A stretch of DNA of 64,000 nt, from assembly GCA_037903355.1 (NCBI GenBank), contig JBAJFE010000014.1, positions 7,777,924 through 7,841,923 on the forward strand, read 5' to 3'. A program made the position numbers and the translations under genes. The DNA is from Trichuris trichiura (taxonomy: Eukaryota > Nematoda > Enoplea > Trichinellida > Trichuridae). Positions 1 through 10,649 of this stretch are shown one piece after another. Position 1 is the first letter of the stretch. Every line of letters begins with the position of its first letter. The notes below the pieces were generated by a model that was given only the letters and a program-made list of their open reading frames with translations, did no database searches and was not told where the DNA came from.

Positions 1-2008
1 CCACACTACAAAAAAGCCATTGGCGAAGGATATCCTGACCGAAAGACGAATTGTCCGATTTCTGTGCTTCGCCATCTGCTGCTGTGCCAAAGCGCAATTC
101 AAAATAAATCTTTTTGGTTGGTTTTTTTCGCATTAGCGTACCACCCTGGCGCAAATCGGAGGGCTCGGAAAACTACAACCTGCAGGGGGCGATGACAGCT
201 TCTTCGCGGGGGCGGACAAGCGCACCTGGGGGGTAATGGCGGGGAAAATTCTCAGTAAACACTGATTATTCTCTCCTGTGCGTTGACGGTGGAAAGTAAT
301 AATAGCTCTGCGATCCTTCTTGTGTCTTGTTTCCTCAGTGCTGTAGTTCTCATCCATTCAGCTATCCCGTTATATCAGCTGTTGGGAAACTGCTTTGTCG
401 CGACTACGGACCTCTCCTGAAATTCGACGAACTTCTTTAAAATAGAAAGCTAAGTGTTTTGTAAGATTCTAGTTGAAACATGGCTCACGTTACCAGGAGA
501 TCAGCATTCCTTGAGCATTAAAATAGATTCAGTCGCAACCATAGGAGTATCTCTAAGGATAATAAGCTCTGATCTGCTAGTTTAGTGAGTACAGGGGATC
601 CTTGACTGACGGCGGTCCTTCTGACTGTCCCAATGCGTCCCATCCATCTTTAACACGTCGGCGGTAGCTTAATCCCCGAGCCCTTATCAACGCGAAAGGC
701 ACATCACATCACAGTTTTGTACAGGTTACCTTTTACATGTCTTAAACACTTGATGTGGCTCTTCACTTAACGGGGACATCTTATAAGCACTACTTCTCAG
801 TTTGATTTCTACATCTAGTGTAGATACCTAACGGGATTTCAAGAAGTCATATGCTCGCTACTACGGGTACTTAAACGACGAAGTGTGCCCATTTCATGAC
901 TATAGTGGACGTCTTTTTCTCGGCCGCTAACAGGCACGTCGCGCGCTATGTATTGTGCCTTAAGCTTATCGCCCGCGGGACTTCGGCAACGCCTAGTGCC
1001 GCTCCTTGTGATCATATTTCCCAGAGAAACTAAGCCACAGGCGGTGCTTTCTACGAAACGCGCTCCGTAAACGCCAGCAGGTTTCCGCGACGATTCTCAC
1101 GGCGTTTCAGGCTTCAGGACGGCCGACAGGGTCCGTCGCGGAAGTCTTAACCTAAGTTATAGCGCTCGACGACGTCACCCATTTTGCTATGGTTGGGCTT
1201 TGAACTAGCATCAGCCTCCGGTTGTTCGTCAACTTCTTCGGGAAAGGATTAGTTTGCTTATGTTTAACCACGCCTATGTTTAAGTAGCGAATGATAAACC
1301 CACAAGTTCAGTAGCGCTCACCAGCAAAAAGGAGAATACACGCCCAGTTTGCTTTACAGGTAGGAGCATCTTATGACCGTCTGCCTTCCTTCCTTACGCA
1401 TGGCCTTGCGGTTCGCAAAAATAGCAAGGAAAATAGGCCTAGTACGGGAGGTGTAGATCTGTTTGAAGCAGTACTCAGTCAAACATTTGTATCCCCCACT
1501 CTTCACTGGTTTGATATCTAAAAAGACAGCCAGTAGCGGAGAGTTCGTCGTTAAACTGCGGGCATTGTTTGCCATCAAACCTTGGTGGGCGGAAGTATTT
1601 CCGAACTTGAAACCATGCGAAATCTTGTCAGCCAGCCTACCTTCTCAAACATGACACGACAACACCAGGGAGAGGGAGGATGTCCGCAAACCTGGGCAGA
1701 AAATTGTATCGCGTGCTTTCCGTTGTCCGCCGCGCGAGGACAAGAACGACCCTGTCGCAACCTCATGCTTCATAGACTTATTTTGAGCCTATTTGTCCGT
1801 CGCTACCATCAGAAAAGAGCGGGGTGATCACATGAAAGCGATCTGCTCCCGCTTCCAGGACCGACGTAGAGGGACAGTGCCATCCGGTACGGAATCCTCT
1901 GTGTTCTTACTGCGGGAGCTTAGATGACGCTTGGCTAATTGATTTCTTAATACCACTGTGCTACTGTCTGGCTCTGAACTTGTTAGTAACGGATGTAAAT
2001 TTCTACAG

Positions 2009-3796
2009 ATGGCAGAAGCAAAAAAGAAATGTAGGCAATACAACGTCGAATATCTAAGATACGGTTTTATACCGTCACCCTCGAATTCGCAGCAACCATT
2101 TTGCTTGATCTGTGAAAAGGCTTTTGCGAATGAACTGATGAAGCCCTCAAAATTAGTAAAACACCTGAAAACGATGCACGGTGACAAGGCCAATAAAGAC
2201 CTTTCTTACTTCCAATCTCTTCAAGATAACTTCCAAAAGCGACCTAAATTGGCAGGGATTTTTTCATCCGCATCAAGACGAAACACCGACGGATTGCGCG
2301 CGTCCTATAACATCTCCCTCTTAATCGCGAAATCTGGAAAACCGCATGCCATCGGAGAAGAACTGATACTGCCGGCTGTTTCAGAAGTGCTGTGTACTGT
2401 GTTGCGCATTCCTGCAACTGAAATAATTAAAACGATTCCCTTAAGCAACAATACGGTGCAGCGACGTATTGATGAAATGAGCGCTGATGTGGAGAATACG
2501 CTCTGCTACCTCTTGAGAACAGAGGAATTTTCTTTACAGGTGGATGAGTCGACGTTGCCACATAACGAAGCGCTGCTGCTGGCCTATGTTAGGTTCATCA
2601 AGGAAGGCAAGTTAGTTCAAGAGTTTCTCTTCGGAAGAGAAATGCTGACTGACACTAGAGGAGAATCAATATTTCATACTGTAGAAGACTTTTTTAAAGA
2701 GAAGGAGATACCACTAACGAACGTAATCGCTGTCGCGACGGATGGAGCCCCGTCAATGCTTGGACACCATCGCGGGTTCCTTTCGTATCTAAAAGAAAAG
2801 GTACCGGATTTGCTGGCCGTGCACTGCGTAATTCACCGGCAACATCTGGTGGCGAAGCGGCTCAGTGACAGACTGCACCGTTCGCTGCAGTACGTGATCA
2901 CTGCGGTTAATAAAATCAAAAGCAGTGCCTTGAGAGAGAGAGAGAGAGAGAGAAATTGTTCAGCCGACTGTGCGAAGAAAATGAAGATTTTAACCGGCTC
3001 CTGCTTCACACAGAAGTACGCTGGCTTTCAAGGGGCGCCTGCTTGAGCCGCTTCTATGCCCTTTTTGACACCGTCGTACGGTTTCTCAAAACTGAGGATA
3101 CGGAATTACGCGACATCGTGGAGAAATCGAGAGCTGACATAGCTTACATGTCGGACCTCTACTTAAAGTTTAACGAGATGAATTTGCAGTCGCAAGGAGA
3201 TCAACTGAATCTTATCAAGACCAAGACGGTTGTAAAGGCTTTCATCGACAAGCTTTCCATTTTCCGCCAAAACCTGGGGCGCGGAGAGTACCGCCAGTTC
3301 CCTAACCTTGACGACCTCAAGAAGAATGGCGGCCTCCCTGATGATGTCATACGCTCCTTCTGTGACCATCTCAGCATGCTCCATGAGAACATGTGCGAAA
3401 GGTACAGAGATATTTTGTCCATGACGATACCGGACTGGGTTTTGGACCCGTTTACATGCCTCGCCGAGGTTGAAGTGGCTTACCAGGAAGAGCTCATTGA
3501 GATGCAAGCCAACGAGGAGCTGAAGCCCAAGATGAAGGGCGGCTATACCAGTTTCTGGCTGCAGCAGGAAATCAGACAGCTGTATCCCAGGCTATGGAAC
3601 GTAGCTAAGAAGTTCCTCATCCCTTTTCCGTCGTCCTATTTGGTTGAACGCGGATTTAGTGCGGTAACGGACCTTCTCGGAAAAAAGAAGCCGCTTACAG
3701 ATAGTCAGGCGAGGCGACTTGAAATTACTTCTGACGACTATCGAGGCGGACGTGGATAAATTATTAGCATTGCACCAGACCCAACCGTCGCACTAA
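2009..3796 (+). pseudogene. hAT transposase, family A (SCAND3/ZBED5/FAM200-like), frameshifted
   Basis: The translation from the ATG at 2009 gives an N-terminal BED-like zinc finger (PFCLICEKAF followed by KHLKTMH). It then shows the hAT catalytic block with VDESTLPHNEALLLAYVRF, ATDGAPSML and the C-x2-H motif VHCVIHRQH, then VRWLSRGACLSRFY, and the C-terminal ERGFSAVTDLL block of hAT proteins. The reading frame is lost at a (GA)n run near 2932-2953 and recovered in the +2 frame (ORF 2956-3759). A second one-base slip near 3690 alters the tail, which in the arm copies ends at LLALHQTQPSH. About 595 codons if unbroken. This copy keeps the start codon, the second catalytic Asp and several codons that are broken in the two arm copies, so it is the best preserved family A gene in the window, but it is not translatable as a whole. 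Confidence 0.85.
2932..2953 (+). repeat. (GA)n microsatellite inside hAT-A transposase
   Basis: About eleven GA units replace a short gagagaga stretch found at the same codons in the arm copies (right arm near 43976). The expansion shifts the transposase reading frame. Confidence 0.9.
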
Positions 3797-4504
3797 GTGA
3801 GGTAAGATCAAGCGGCTGTCGTCTTGCTCCGAGGAAATATTGAATTTAGATTCATTGTTGCGCAGCACTGAGAACAACATCGCAGCCTCACTTACAATTT
3901 GCGTTACCATTGCTAACAGCCCGAAAAATTAAGGAAGAGGAAACCCAATGCCGCGCTTGTACTCTGAATGCTCCCTGATCTGCAGTTAGCCGGCTTAAGT
4001 CCAGTAATACGAAAAGAACGCCTTCAGTGCCAAATAAAGAATTTATGGCGTTAACGGCTTCGAATATCGCTAGGAGCATTCGCCGTATATGGCAGCTGGC
4101 TGGCTTCCTTACTAGCCATTTTGCTCTAGTGTAGAAAAGAAATTCAGCGTCGACTTCGCATCGCCAGGTTTTCCAACCATTAATCGCACACTCAACTTTC
4201 ACAGCGCAAACCATGGGGTCCTACTTGCGGCTGACAAGATCCGCAGGTTAATAAGGTTTTTAAAGATGGCCCGGCTTAACTGTTTTTTCTTTGGCAAACA
4301 TGGTAGGCAGCGAAATCAATTCTACATTCTGCCGGCTCTTTCAAGTGCTGAACTACTTGTACTAATTGACAACAACGTAACCACAGTAGGCGCACCTGAG
4401 GATGACAGAAGCAGGAGAATTACGTTGGGGAGAATGACGGGGGTCTCCGGCAAGTTGAAGGTCGTGAAAGGGGGCCCTGGCTCAGAAAAGGTTGGGAAAC
4501 ACTG

Positions 4505-4891
4505 ATTTAGACCAATTCAAGACTTAGACTCATTCAGGATCTCACGAGATTCGACCAGTTGAGGTTCTGAAATGCTCGCAAACCCAGAGTAGTGAAAGAC
4601 GGTTATAAGAGAACAGCAGAGAGTAGAGGTCGAGACGAAACATTGACATCTGTAGGCCATCCGCACGTAGCAAAAAACGCCTAGACGGCGGTCGAATAGC
4701 GATGGAGAAGCGGTTACTACCTACCCTTGCGCGTCAACATGAATCGTTCACCAACACTCGTTGCGTTAACTTTGTCTGCGGCAAAGTCGACTGATTCCAG
4801 AGTTGGCGATTACAGTGCCTATCTCACAAGGAACTTCATGGAAATGAGTTGTCTTATGTAAAGTTTGCGTGGGCTGAGTAAAAAGGAATTG
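4505..4891. other. Unassigned sequence between hAT-A and Merlin
   Basis: No ORF, terminal repeat or recognisable element was seen here. The last 8 bases (4884-4891, aggaattg) are the left target-site duplication of the Merlin element. Confidence 0.5.
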
Positions 4892-6897
4892 GGATCTCCT
4901 TTGATAGTGGCCCGCCACTAACGTCACGCGGCAATATCAAAGCTTAATGCCTGTTCCGAGTGCGTAATGAAGTGTTCATAGCGTCACACCTGCAAGGTTA
5001 TTTTCGCCCGCGATACTGAACACCTGCTGAGCAGCTGGCACGGCAGCCCAGTGGAAGTGTCACTGATGCGACCACTGACCCTTAGAAAGTTCCAGCGCTC
5101 AATGAAATGTTAATAGCGGAACAACGGGGCAGTTATTTTCTCTCGCGTTACGTATGCACTAATGGAAGTATCAGTGATGCAGCTACTGATGCATACAAAA
5201 GAGTGAGTATTAGGGAAAGTAGCAGCTGCGCGTCGTTGCAAGATACGGGAAACACAATTGGTTGCGCAGCGGTTAACGCTGAGGCGTCTGTTAGCAATCG
5301 AATAACAGCAATGAAGGTCAAAGGTCTTAGCCGCGTTGTGCTACGGTAAATTGTGCACATCTTATTCTGCAACATGTCCATGGAAGCGAGCAGTGACGAT
5401 TTGCCTACCACAAGCCAAGGAAGTGAAACTGTACCGAGCGCTAGTCAAGTGAAGTCAAGGAGGAAATCACGAAAAAGGATTCAAAGGAACATCCTCTGGT
5501 TGCTGCATTTGGTGCCAGACGAGAAGGCGGCGGCCCAGTTCCTGCGCGAAAAGGGACTGTTGCACAGCGAGCGGCTGTGCCCGTCTTGTACACATGCAAT
5601 GTGCCTGGGGCGCGGCGGCTTGGCGTGGCGCTGTCACAGACGGACCTGCCGCAAGGAACTGTCGGTACGCACAGGCACGTGGTTCGACAGTAAGTGCACC
5701 TTAGTGCAGTGGCCGTTTTGACTGATGAACGATGCAGTCTGTTCTTTGCAGTACCTCGCGAAAGGATTAAGCTGCAGAAAGCGATCCAGGTATTGTACCA
5801 CTGGAGTCGCGGGTACACAACGATGAAGTTCCGCGAGGTTGAGCTGGGTTAGTGATCCGCGAGACTCGTATTGTACCTGTAGGAACTATGTGTTCTTCAG
5901 GCCTATGTAATAGTACTGCAAAGCGTTGGTGCAGGTACCTGCGGCAACTTACAGCTGACGCGCTCGCCGAAGCACCCGTGCAACTGAGTGGATCTGGGAT
6001 GACGGTCGAGCTAGACGAGTCGCTGTTCTCCCGGAGTAAGTACAATCGACGGAGGAGATACCCAGGGCAGTGGCTTTTCGCCGGCGAATGCCGGGACACT
6101 GGCGAAGCCCACCTGGAAACCGTGGAGAACCGCTCGTCTGACACTTTGTTGCCCGTTACCCAGTCGCACGTGAAGCCTGCGTCCGCAGTGATGATGGACG
6201 AATGGCGTGCATACCGATGTCTGGGCCGTAAAGGATACCAACATTCTCGAGTGAATCACTCGCAGAATGTCGGAGACCCAGACACTGGCGCGCATACACA
6301 GACCGTTGAATCGCTGTGGGCGCAGTTGAAATCGGGCAACAAGCGCCGTCGTGAAACGCAACGGAGCGCGCTCCCTCTGCACATCTCCGAATTCATGTGG
6401 AGGAGGCGGTTGGGAACCGCCGATGCGTTCGACGGCATCGTCGACGTCATCCGCAGGTTGCACCCACCCAAAGTAGACAATCTGCCAGCGCCGCTAGCGT
6501 TGCCGCAATGAACGGTATGTCGTTGTTTTATGTTTACTGTGTGTAATTACGTTTCTGTGATCAGGTCGAAACTACCTTGACCGTAACAATCGTCTCCAGC
6601 ACGTCTCAATGCCCGGTATGTAAGCTCGTTTATTAAACTTCTATCATCGTTCGAAATAATGAACGCTCGTTCATGTTGACTGTCGCTGCGCGCGCTACGC
6701 TTGCCGGTAATATTATGGCTTAGGCTTAGGCGTACGCTTACGAACTGTTCCATTGTTCGAATTGCACGCAGCCGTCCGGACCGCTGCACCGGTAGTCAAA
6801 TTAGGCCAGCCATTGTTTTGGTGACGTAATAATCCCCACTTGACCTCCTTTGAAGTTGCCGCATCTACTTCCGATGGGCCACTGTCAAAGGAGACCC
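4892..6897 (+). mobile_element. Complete Merlin-superfamily DNA transposon
   Basis: A 2006-bp element has terminal inverted repeats of about 23 bp: GGATCTCCTTTGATAGTGGC on the left and the complement GGGTCTCCTTTGACAGTGGC on the right. It is flanked by a perfect 8-bp direct repeat AGGAATTG at 4884-4891 and 6898-6905. An 8-9 bp duplication and IS1016/IS1595-like transposase are the hallmarks of Merlin elements. The left 450 bp contains an imperfect tandem duplication with a period of about 133 bp (compare 4966 onward with 5099 onward: aatgaa.tgtt.atagcg). The 3' region after the gene contains the motif tgacctcctttgaagttgcc, which recurs in other fragments of the window and links them to this family. 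Confidence 0.9.
5374..6511 (+). CDS. Merlin (ISXO2/IS1595-like) transposase with two short introns
   Basis: Encodes the DDE transposase that would bind and cut the terminal repeats of the surrounding element. Exons 5374-5689, 5752-5847 and 5901-6511 join in frame to 1023 nt (340 aa plus stop). Introns of 62 and 53 bp begin gtaagt and gttagt and end ttgcag and cttcag. Without splicing the frame is interrupted between exons; with splicing no stop remains. A zinc-ribbon region (CPSC at about residues 70, then WRCHRRTCRKE) is followed by the catalytic core with Asp176 (VELDESLFSR), Asp237 (MMDEWRAY) and Glu274 (GAHTQTVESLW), spacing 60 and 36 residues. The ATG at 5374 was chosen over a GTG-starting extension. 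The same two intron positions recur in the broken copy at 13287-14332. Splicing is inferred, not shown. Confidence 0.88.
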
Positions 6898-6905
6898 AGG
6901 AATTG

Positions 6906-7014
6906 AATTGTTAATAGGCACACTTACACACGGGGTGCTTTGGAACGGGCACGTGTTTCATGTTTTGGTAATCTCCCACTGCTTTTTCCGTTTTCTCTGT
7001 GTGTGATCTGTAAC
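6906..7014. other. Short unassigned stretch
   Basis: Nothing recognisable between the right Merlin target duplication and the following Penelope-like fragment. Confidence 0.4.
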
Positions 7015-7480
7015 CAGACGAAACCATTGCTCTACCAACGAATAGATGAGCGATTATTAGGAGAAATTCAGAAACAATGCACTCAGCTTTTATTCAGAGC
7101 TTCCGGAACGCTCTAGTTCCGTCGTCAGTGGTATGGAGGAAAAAATGTTTTCTCCGAATGGTACTAAATAGGCGTCCACAAAAAAGGGGGAAGTCAACGT
7201 GGCAGGGAGCAGCACTTGGTTTTATTAATGAGTGCGTCCCATGCTGTGGTAACCTGTACGCCTTTGTCACGGCTAACAGTGCGATTAAGGCGGATTTAAA
7301 AGGCCTCCTTAACCCGGCGTCGGTGTAAACGGCTCTCGCGACAGATAATCTGCGGTTGTAGGTGGATCGAGCACTGAGAAGAGTGCTCGACGACAACGGA
7401 GGCTTTGACCGTTTATTTTCAAATCTTTCCCGGTTGTTTTTTTCTGTGGACGACCTCACCGCGGATGAACAATTGTGCCG
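7015..7480 (-). mobile_element. Penelope-like element fragment (GIY-YIG tail and terminal region)
   Basis: Read on the minus strand, a degenerate frame around 7180-7330 gives segments like TVSRDKGVQVTTAWDALIN, which match the C-terminal tail of the GIY-YIG proteins at 28.6 kb (STINRDNGVEVSEVWAAPIN) and 22.4 kb. Downstream on the same strand come a hammerhead-like motif and then the conserved terminal box that elsewhere reads aacggatggatgagcaa (here aacgaatagatgagcga at about 7038). The reverse transcriptase part is missing. No duplication of the target could be identified. Confidence 0.6.
7099..7128 (-). ncRNA. Hammerhead-like motif in PLE fragment
   Basis: On the minus strand the sequence reads CTGACGA, then a hairpin CGGAAC/GTTCCG with a 6-base loop (tagagc), then GAAG. 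CTGANGA plus stem II plus GAAA is the hammerhead ribozyme core, known to occur in Penelope-like elements. The final GAAA is altered here (GGAAG), so this copy may be inactive. Confidence 0.5.
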
Positions 7481-8079
7481 TCTAATTACAGATACCAACA
7501 CATAAAAAACGGAAAAAGCCGTAGATCTACCAAAACAGGCATACTGCTTGAAATCGGAAAACAGAATATCAAAATCTTAATCATGCAAGTATGACGGCAG
7601 TGAACAGCAGTTTCTGAAAAAAAGTATAGGTAACGCAGTTCAGAATTTATTCCTTCTGTTACGGTCATAAGGCCGTGAGAAAACTGGATGTCAGTGTCCT
7701 CACAGGTTTCCGCGCGAATAACAACCGTTGTGACACTTGGCCAAAAAGCTTCAGCACCTGGCAGATCAGAGGATGCCGATTCATGATTAATAATTCACAC
7801 GAGCTCACCTCTGACAGATCCACAGGGTCAATGAAGCTTGATTGATCGGTCTGTCAGTGATCCCTCTTGAACTCGTTTTACCACAGTTGTACTGCCAGTA
7901 TATAAGCGATTGTAGTAGTAAGTTAAAAGTTTTCTGCTGCAGGCTCATTTAATCCATTGCATTTTTAAAAAGTGAAGGTGCCAATGTATGCCCAGTCTCT
8001 TTCCTCATCATGTAATACAATAACACTGATTATAGCAGCAGAAAATTCGGTTCTTTACGGGAGCGTCCACCTGAAAAAG
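7481..8079. other. Unassigned AT-moderate sequence
   Basis: No ORF with recognisable content and no repeats linking it to the rest of the window. Short ORFs here look random. Confidence 0.4.
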
Positions 8080-8920
8080 CAGGCGGCAATATCAAAGGGT
8101 AATGCGCAACGATACTGCGTAGTGAAGTGTGATTAGCAGAACAACAGGAGGAACGTCTTACTGCGGGTAACTGAAAACATGCTGAGCATTTGGCAGGGGG
8201 AGCACAATGGAGCATCAGTGGCACATGCAGGAGGTGCGGTTATTGACCCGCGAAATACCTCCCGAGAAATTCCGTTACAGATCCCTGCAAAACAGTGAAG
8301 GTGAGGAAATGAAACAGCTGCGCATAGATTGCTGGCACGGGAAGCACAATGGAGTAGCAGTGGTGCATGCTAGGGTTCAGTTCGTGATTCGTAGAAAACA
8401 TCGTAGGTCAACGGCCTAATCCGCATCACGTCTTGGTAAACGGCGTAAAGCTCATTATGCGTTATGAGTACGCGAAAGACGCAACGCCTGCGCCGGTCTC
8501 CCTGCTGCAGTGAACGGTATGCAGTTTCATTATGGTTATTTTCGTCATGTTGAACCCGCCCCGAGTGAACGCAGCGCCTGCGCCAGTCTCCGTGCCCCAC
8601 TAAACGGTATGTACGCTTGTTTCACGTTTGCTTTCACTGTGCACGTTATTCAGACGTTGTCTCTCAGGCACCCTAGCGTCGGTGAAATGCAGGTTCCTTT
8701 CTGGCAGGCATGCCCTTAACTTGTTATAACTACATTGGAGTGCATGCCAATCACCCTTTTTGCCCTCGTGCAAATCTAAGGCAAGACATAAACTTTATGT
8801 TTAGACTTAGGCTTAAGCTAAGGCAGGACAGGATGCCCAGCAAACCTACAGTATGACGTTTGGGCGGAATGGTGAAAGACAGCGTTACTAGCGGCATATG
8901 TTCCATTGTTCCCTCAATAT

Positions 8921-9084
8921 GTGATTTCTTAGTTCGGGACTATAATATTTCATAATGAATGAGCGTTAATTACGGAGTCCATGTTCATAACTCAGAACCG
9001 CTGACGACGGGTCCCGAGTGACCTGAAAACTTCGGAGAAATAAACGTTTTTGACGGGACTTGGACTCCGTAATTAACGCTCATT
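8921..9084 (+). mobile_element. 164-bp hammerhead-containing insertion with 17-bp flanking repeats
   Basis: Flanked by direct repeats cattgttccctcaatat at 8904-8920 and 9085-9101, which look like a long target-site duplication. Inside, 8954-8980 and 9062-9088 are perfect 27-bp inverted repeats enclosing an 81-bp loop. The loop contains a hammerhead-like motif at 9001-9035. The second inverted-repeat arm overlaps the right direct repeat by 4 bases. No coding capacity. I do not recognise the family; hammerhead motif and long flanking repeat suggest a short retroposed derivative of a Penelope-like element or a retrozyme-like unit. Confidence 0.55.
9001..9035 (+). ncRNA. Hammerhead-like motif
   Basis: CTGACGA is followed by the hairpin CGGGTC/GACCTG (one G-T wobble) with loop ccgagt and then AAAAC. 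It differs in stem II sequence from the 7.1, 19.7 and 25.9 kb copies while keeping pairing. Confidence 0.5.
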
Positions 9085-9331
9085 CATTGTTCCCTCAATA
9101 TCTATCAGCCCCCTTTGACGTTGCCGCCTGAAATTCCTTCGCGCAAATCCGGTAATCCGATTGCGCAAGCCATTGTACACACCACCATAATCTCCATTTG
9201 CCCTCCTTTGAAGTTGCCGCCTCCTTTGCCGGGGGAACACTCCCATAAAAACTCAAAAACTCCTTACGCGGAATGGGCACGGCCGCATTCAGCGCGCACT
9301 TGTATTTCCCTGAGCTCTGCAATACAGCGGA

Positions 9332-9420
9332 ACTCTACTACAGCTGAACCGCCGTAAGTTGACCACCCAACAGACTGGGAAAAACCGGTCAACATAGGAG
9401 GTGGTCAGCATAGAAAGGCT
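9332..9420 (+). repeat. Partial pogo/Tigger MITE copy
   Basis: The segment ctgaaccgccgtaagttgac through gtcaacataggaggtggtca resembles the terminal part of the adjacent complete MITE at 9452-9685 (cgaacctccgtaagttcacc). No second terminus or TA duplication was found. Confidence 0.4.
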
Positions 9421-9451
9421 GTGGGTACAAGTGGTTTGGCTGGATAGATTA

Positions 9452-9685
9452 CAGTCGAACCTCCGTAAGTTCACCAGCCAACAGACTGGTCAACTTACAG
9501 AGAGCAAACAAGCATGACGTCCATATACCACGCACGGCTAATGCGGTCAACTTCCCACTTAGGTTGTCAAAGTATAGAGGTTGTCCTTGCGCTTATTAAC
9601 GTGCGCACAAACCAACCGGTCAAAATTCGGTCAATGTAGAGAGATGGTCGACATATAGAGGTGGTCAGCTTTGGAGGTTCCACTG
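9452..9685. mobile_element. pogo/Tigger-type MITE (234 bp)
   Basis: The termini are CAGTCGAACCTCCGTAAG on the left and the complement CAGTGGAACCTCCAAAG on the right, flanked by TA at 9450-9451 and 9686-9687. CAGT...ACCTC termini with a TA duplication are characteristic of pogo/Tigger elements of the Tc1/mariner group. There is no coding capacity, so it would depend on a transposase encoded elsewhere. Confidence 0.75.
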
Positions 9686-9699
9686 TATTTGAATCTTAA

Positions 9700-10640
9700 C
9701 TGCCGAAATTTTTGATCATCCTGTAAGAGTATGTGCCAGAGATGGTAGCACCAGCGTCTCAGTGAGCCGGAGAAAAATTCGCCCGTGGGAGCGCGGGATA
9801 AAGAGCGAAATAGGGACTCGTACTCGACAGCGACGAGAGAGCACGGTCGCTGGATGGACGTGAGAACCTAGCATTGACTGCCTAGCACAAAGGCGGCCAG
9901 AATCAGGATTAGCGCCGGTTCGGCGGCCTTCTTGCCAGTAAGCGGATTAGGCGATGGCTGAAGATCCTGAAGTCCGTGAGAACGCGCAGGGCAGTGGTCA
10001 TGGGAGGCTATGCATACGCGTCAAGTTTTAGCCCAGACAGTTCAGGCTATCGCCATCAGTTGTGCGTTTGATTTATCGCTTTTACTTCGCAATAACCGTT
10101 GTTATGCGGCAGTCTTTATGGTCGGCCAAAGCACAGAATAAGAAGCGGAAAACATTTAACTTACAATAAAAGATAATAATAAATAATAAAAAAATTAAAT
10201 ACAATAAAAAATTAAGCTATCCGTTTTCGGAACATATACGAGCGACAATTTCTGTTGCTACATTGCTTCCTACTCACCAATGGTAAACTCGGCTCTGACT
10301 ACTAGTTCATCGTTAGCTAGGTAGCATGTTCCTCCGTGTTCTACACTTTAGCCATGCTGTCAAGAAACTTAGATAGCAATAGCCGGCTCAGTTCTATATG
10401 GACAACAGCTGCTGAATATTTTGTTGCGATTTTTTTCTATCTTCAACCTACTAGAGATGAATCAGTCCATCTGCTGCAATTCGTATCAGATGTCCTTTAG
10501 TGGCTTGCTCCCTTCATACTGGGTACTTTTACACACAGCAGCACAAGGACCCAAGCAAGAACAACTACGTTCTTCTTGCCTTGTTTTTACTCGGCATAGG
10601 CAAAATGTTCTATTTTGTAACAGCACAGCAAGTCTGGCTG
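9700..10640. other. Unassigned sequence with an AT-rich patch
   Basis: No recognisable gene or element. 10157-10215 is a low-complexity AT-rich run (ataataaataataaaa). Short ORFs around 10421-10799 overlap the antisense of a hAT fragment or are random. Confidence 0.4.
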
Positions 10641-10649
10641 AAGAAGGCG

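Larger units (their letters stand above)
1..4504 (+). mobile_element. hAT DNA transposon, family A (copy 1), 5' end outside window
   Basis: The sequence aligns along its length with 41044-45538 (right arm) and, inverted, with 31242-35736. The 3' terminus reads gttgggaaacactg, the complement of the CAGTG-type terminus seen at the other end of the related copies. About 2 kb of sequence without coding potential precedes the transposase. The 8 bases after the terminus are atttagac; the left flank is outside the window, so the 8-bp target duplication typical of hAT elements cannot be tested. Inserted-element type is inferred from the BED finger and hAT C-terminal motifs of its transposase. Confidence 0.85.
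8080..9240 (+). mobile_element. Non-autonomous Merlin derivative with internal deletions
   Basis: The start (ggcaatatcaaagggtaatg at about 8086) and the following 280 bp match the 5' region of the broken Merlin copy at 14460-14740 (tgattagcagaacaac, ggttattgacccgcg). The transposase start ATGAGTACGCGAAAG is retained at about 8464. The sequence then jumps directly to the C-terminal coding end (cgcctgcgccggtctccctg then cagTGAacggtatg), so nearly the whole transposase is deleted. The C-terminal end is present twice in tandem (about 8486 and 8580). The right part has cctcctttgaagttgccgcc at about 9192, as at the 3' end of the intact Merlin. Exact ends and target duplication are unclear. A separate 164-bp insertion lies at 8921-9084. 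Confidence 0.6.

Noticed and set aside
3163..3507. 114-codon ORF antisense to the hAT-A transposase (and its mirror copies)
   Set aside because: It is a shadow of the well-supported transposase frame on the other strand; its conservation follows from the sense strand.
4892..6897. Bacterial IS1595 contamination as an explanation for the Merlin element
   Set aside because: The introns with eukaryotic borders, the surrounding eukaryotic elements, a related degenerate copy and an 8-bp duplication in local DNA argue for a resident eukaryotic element.
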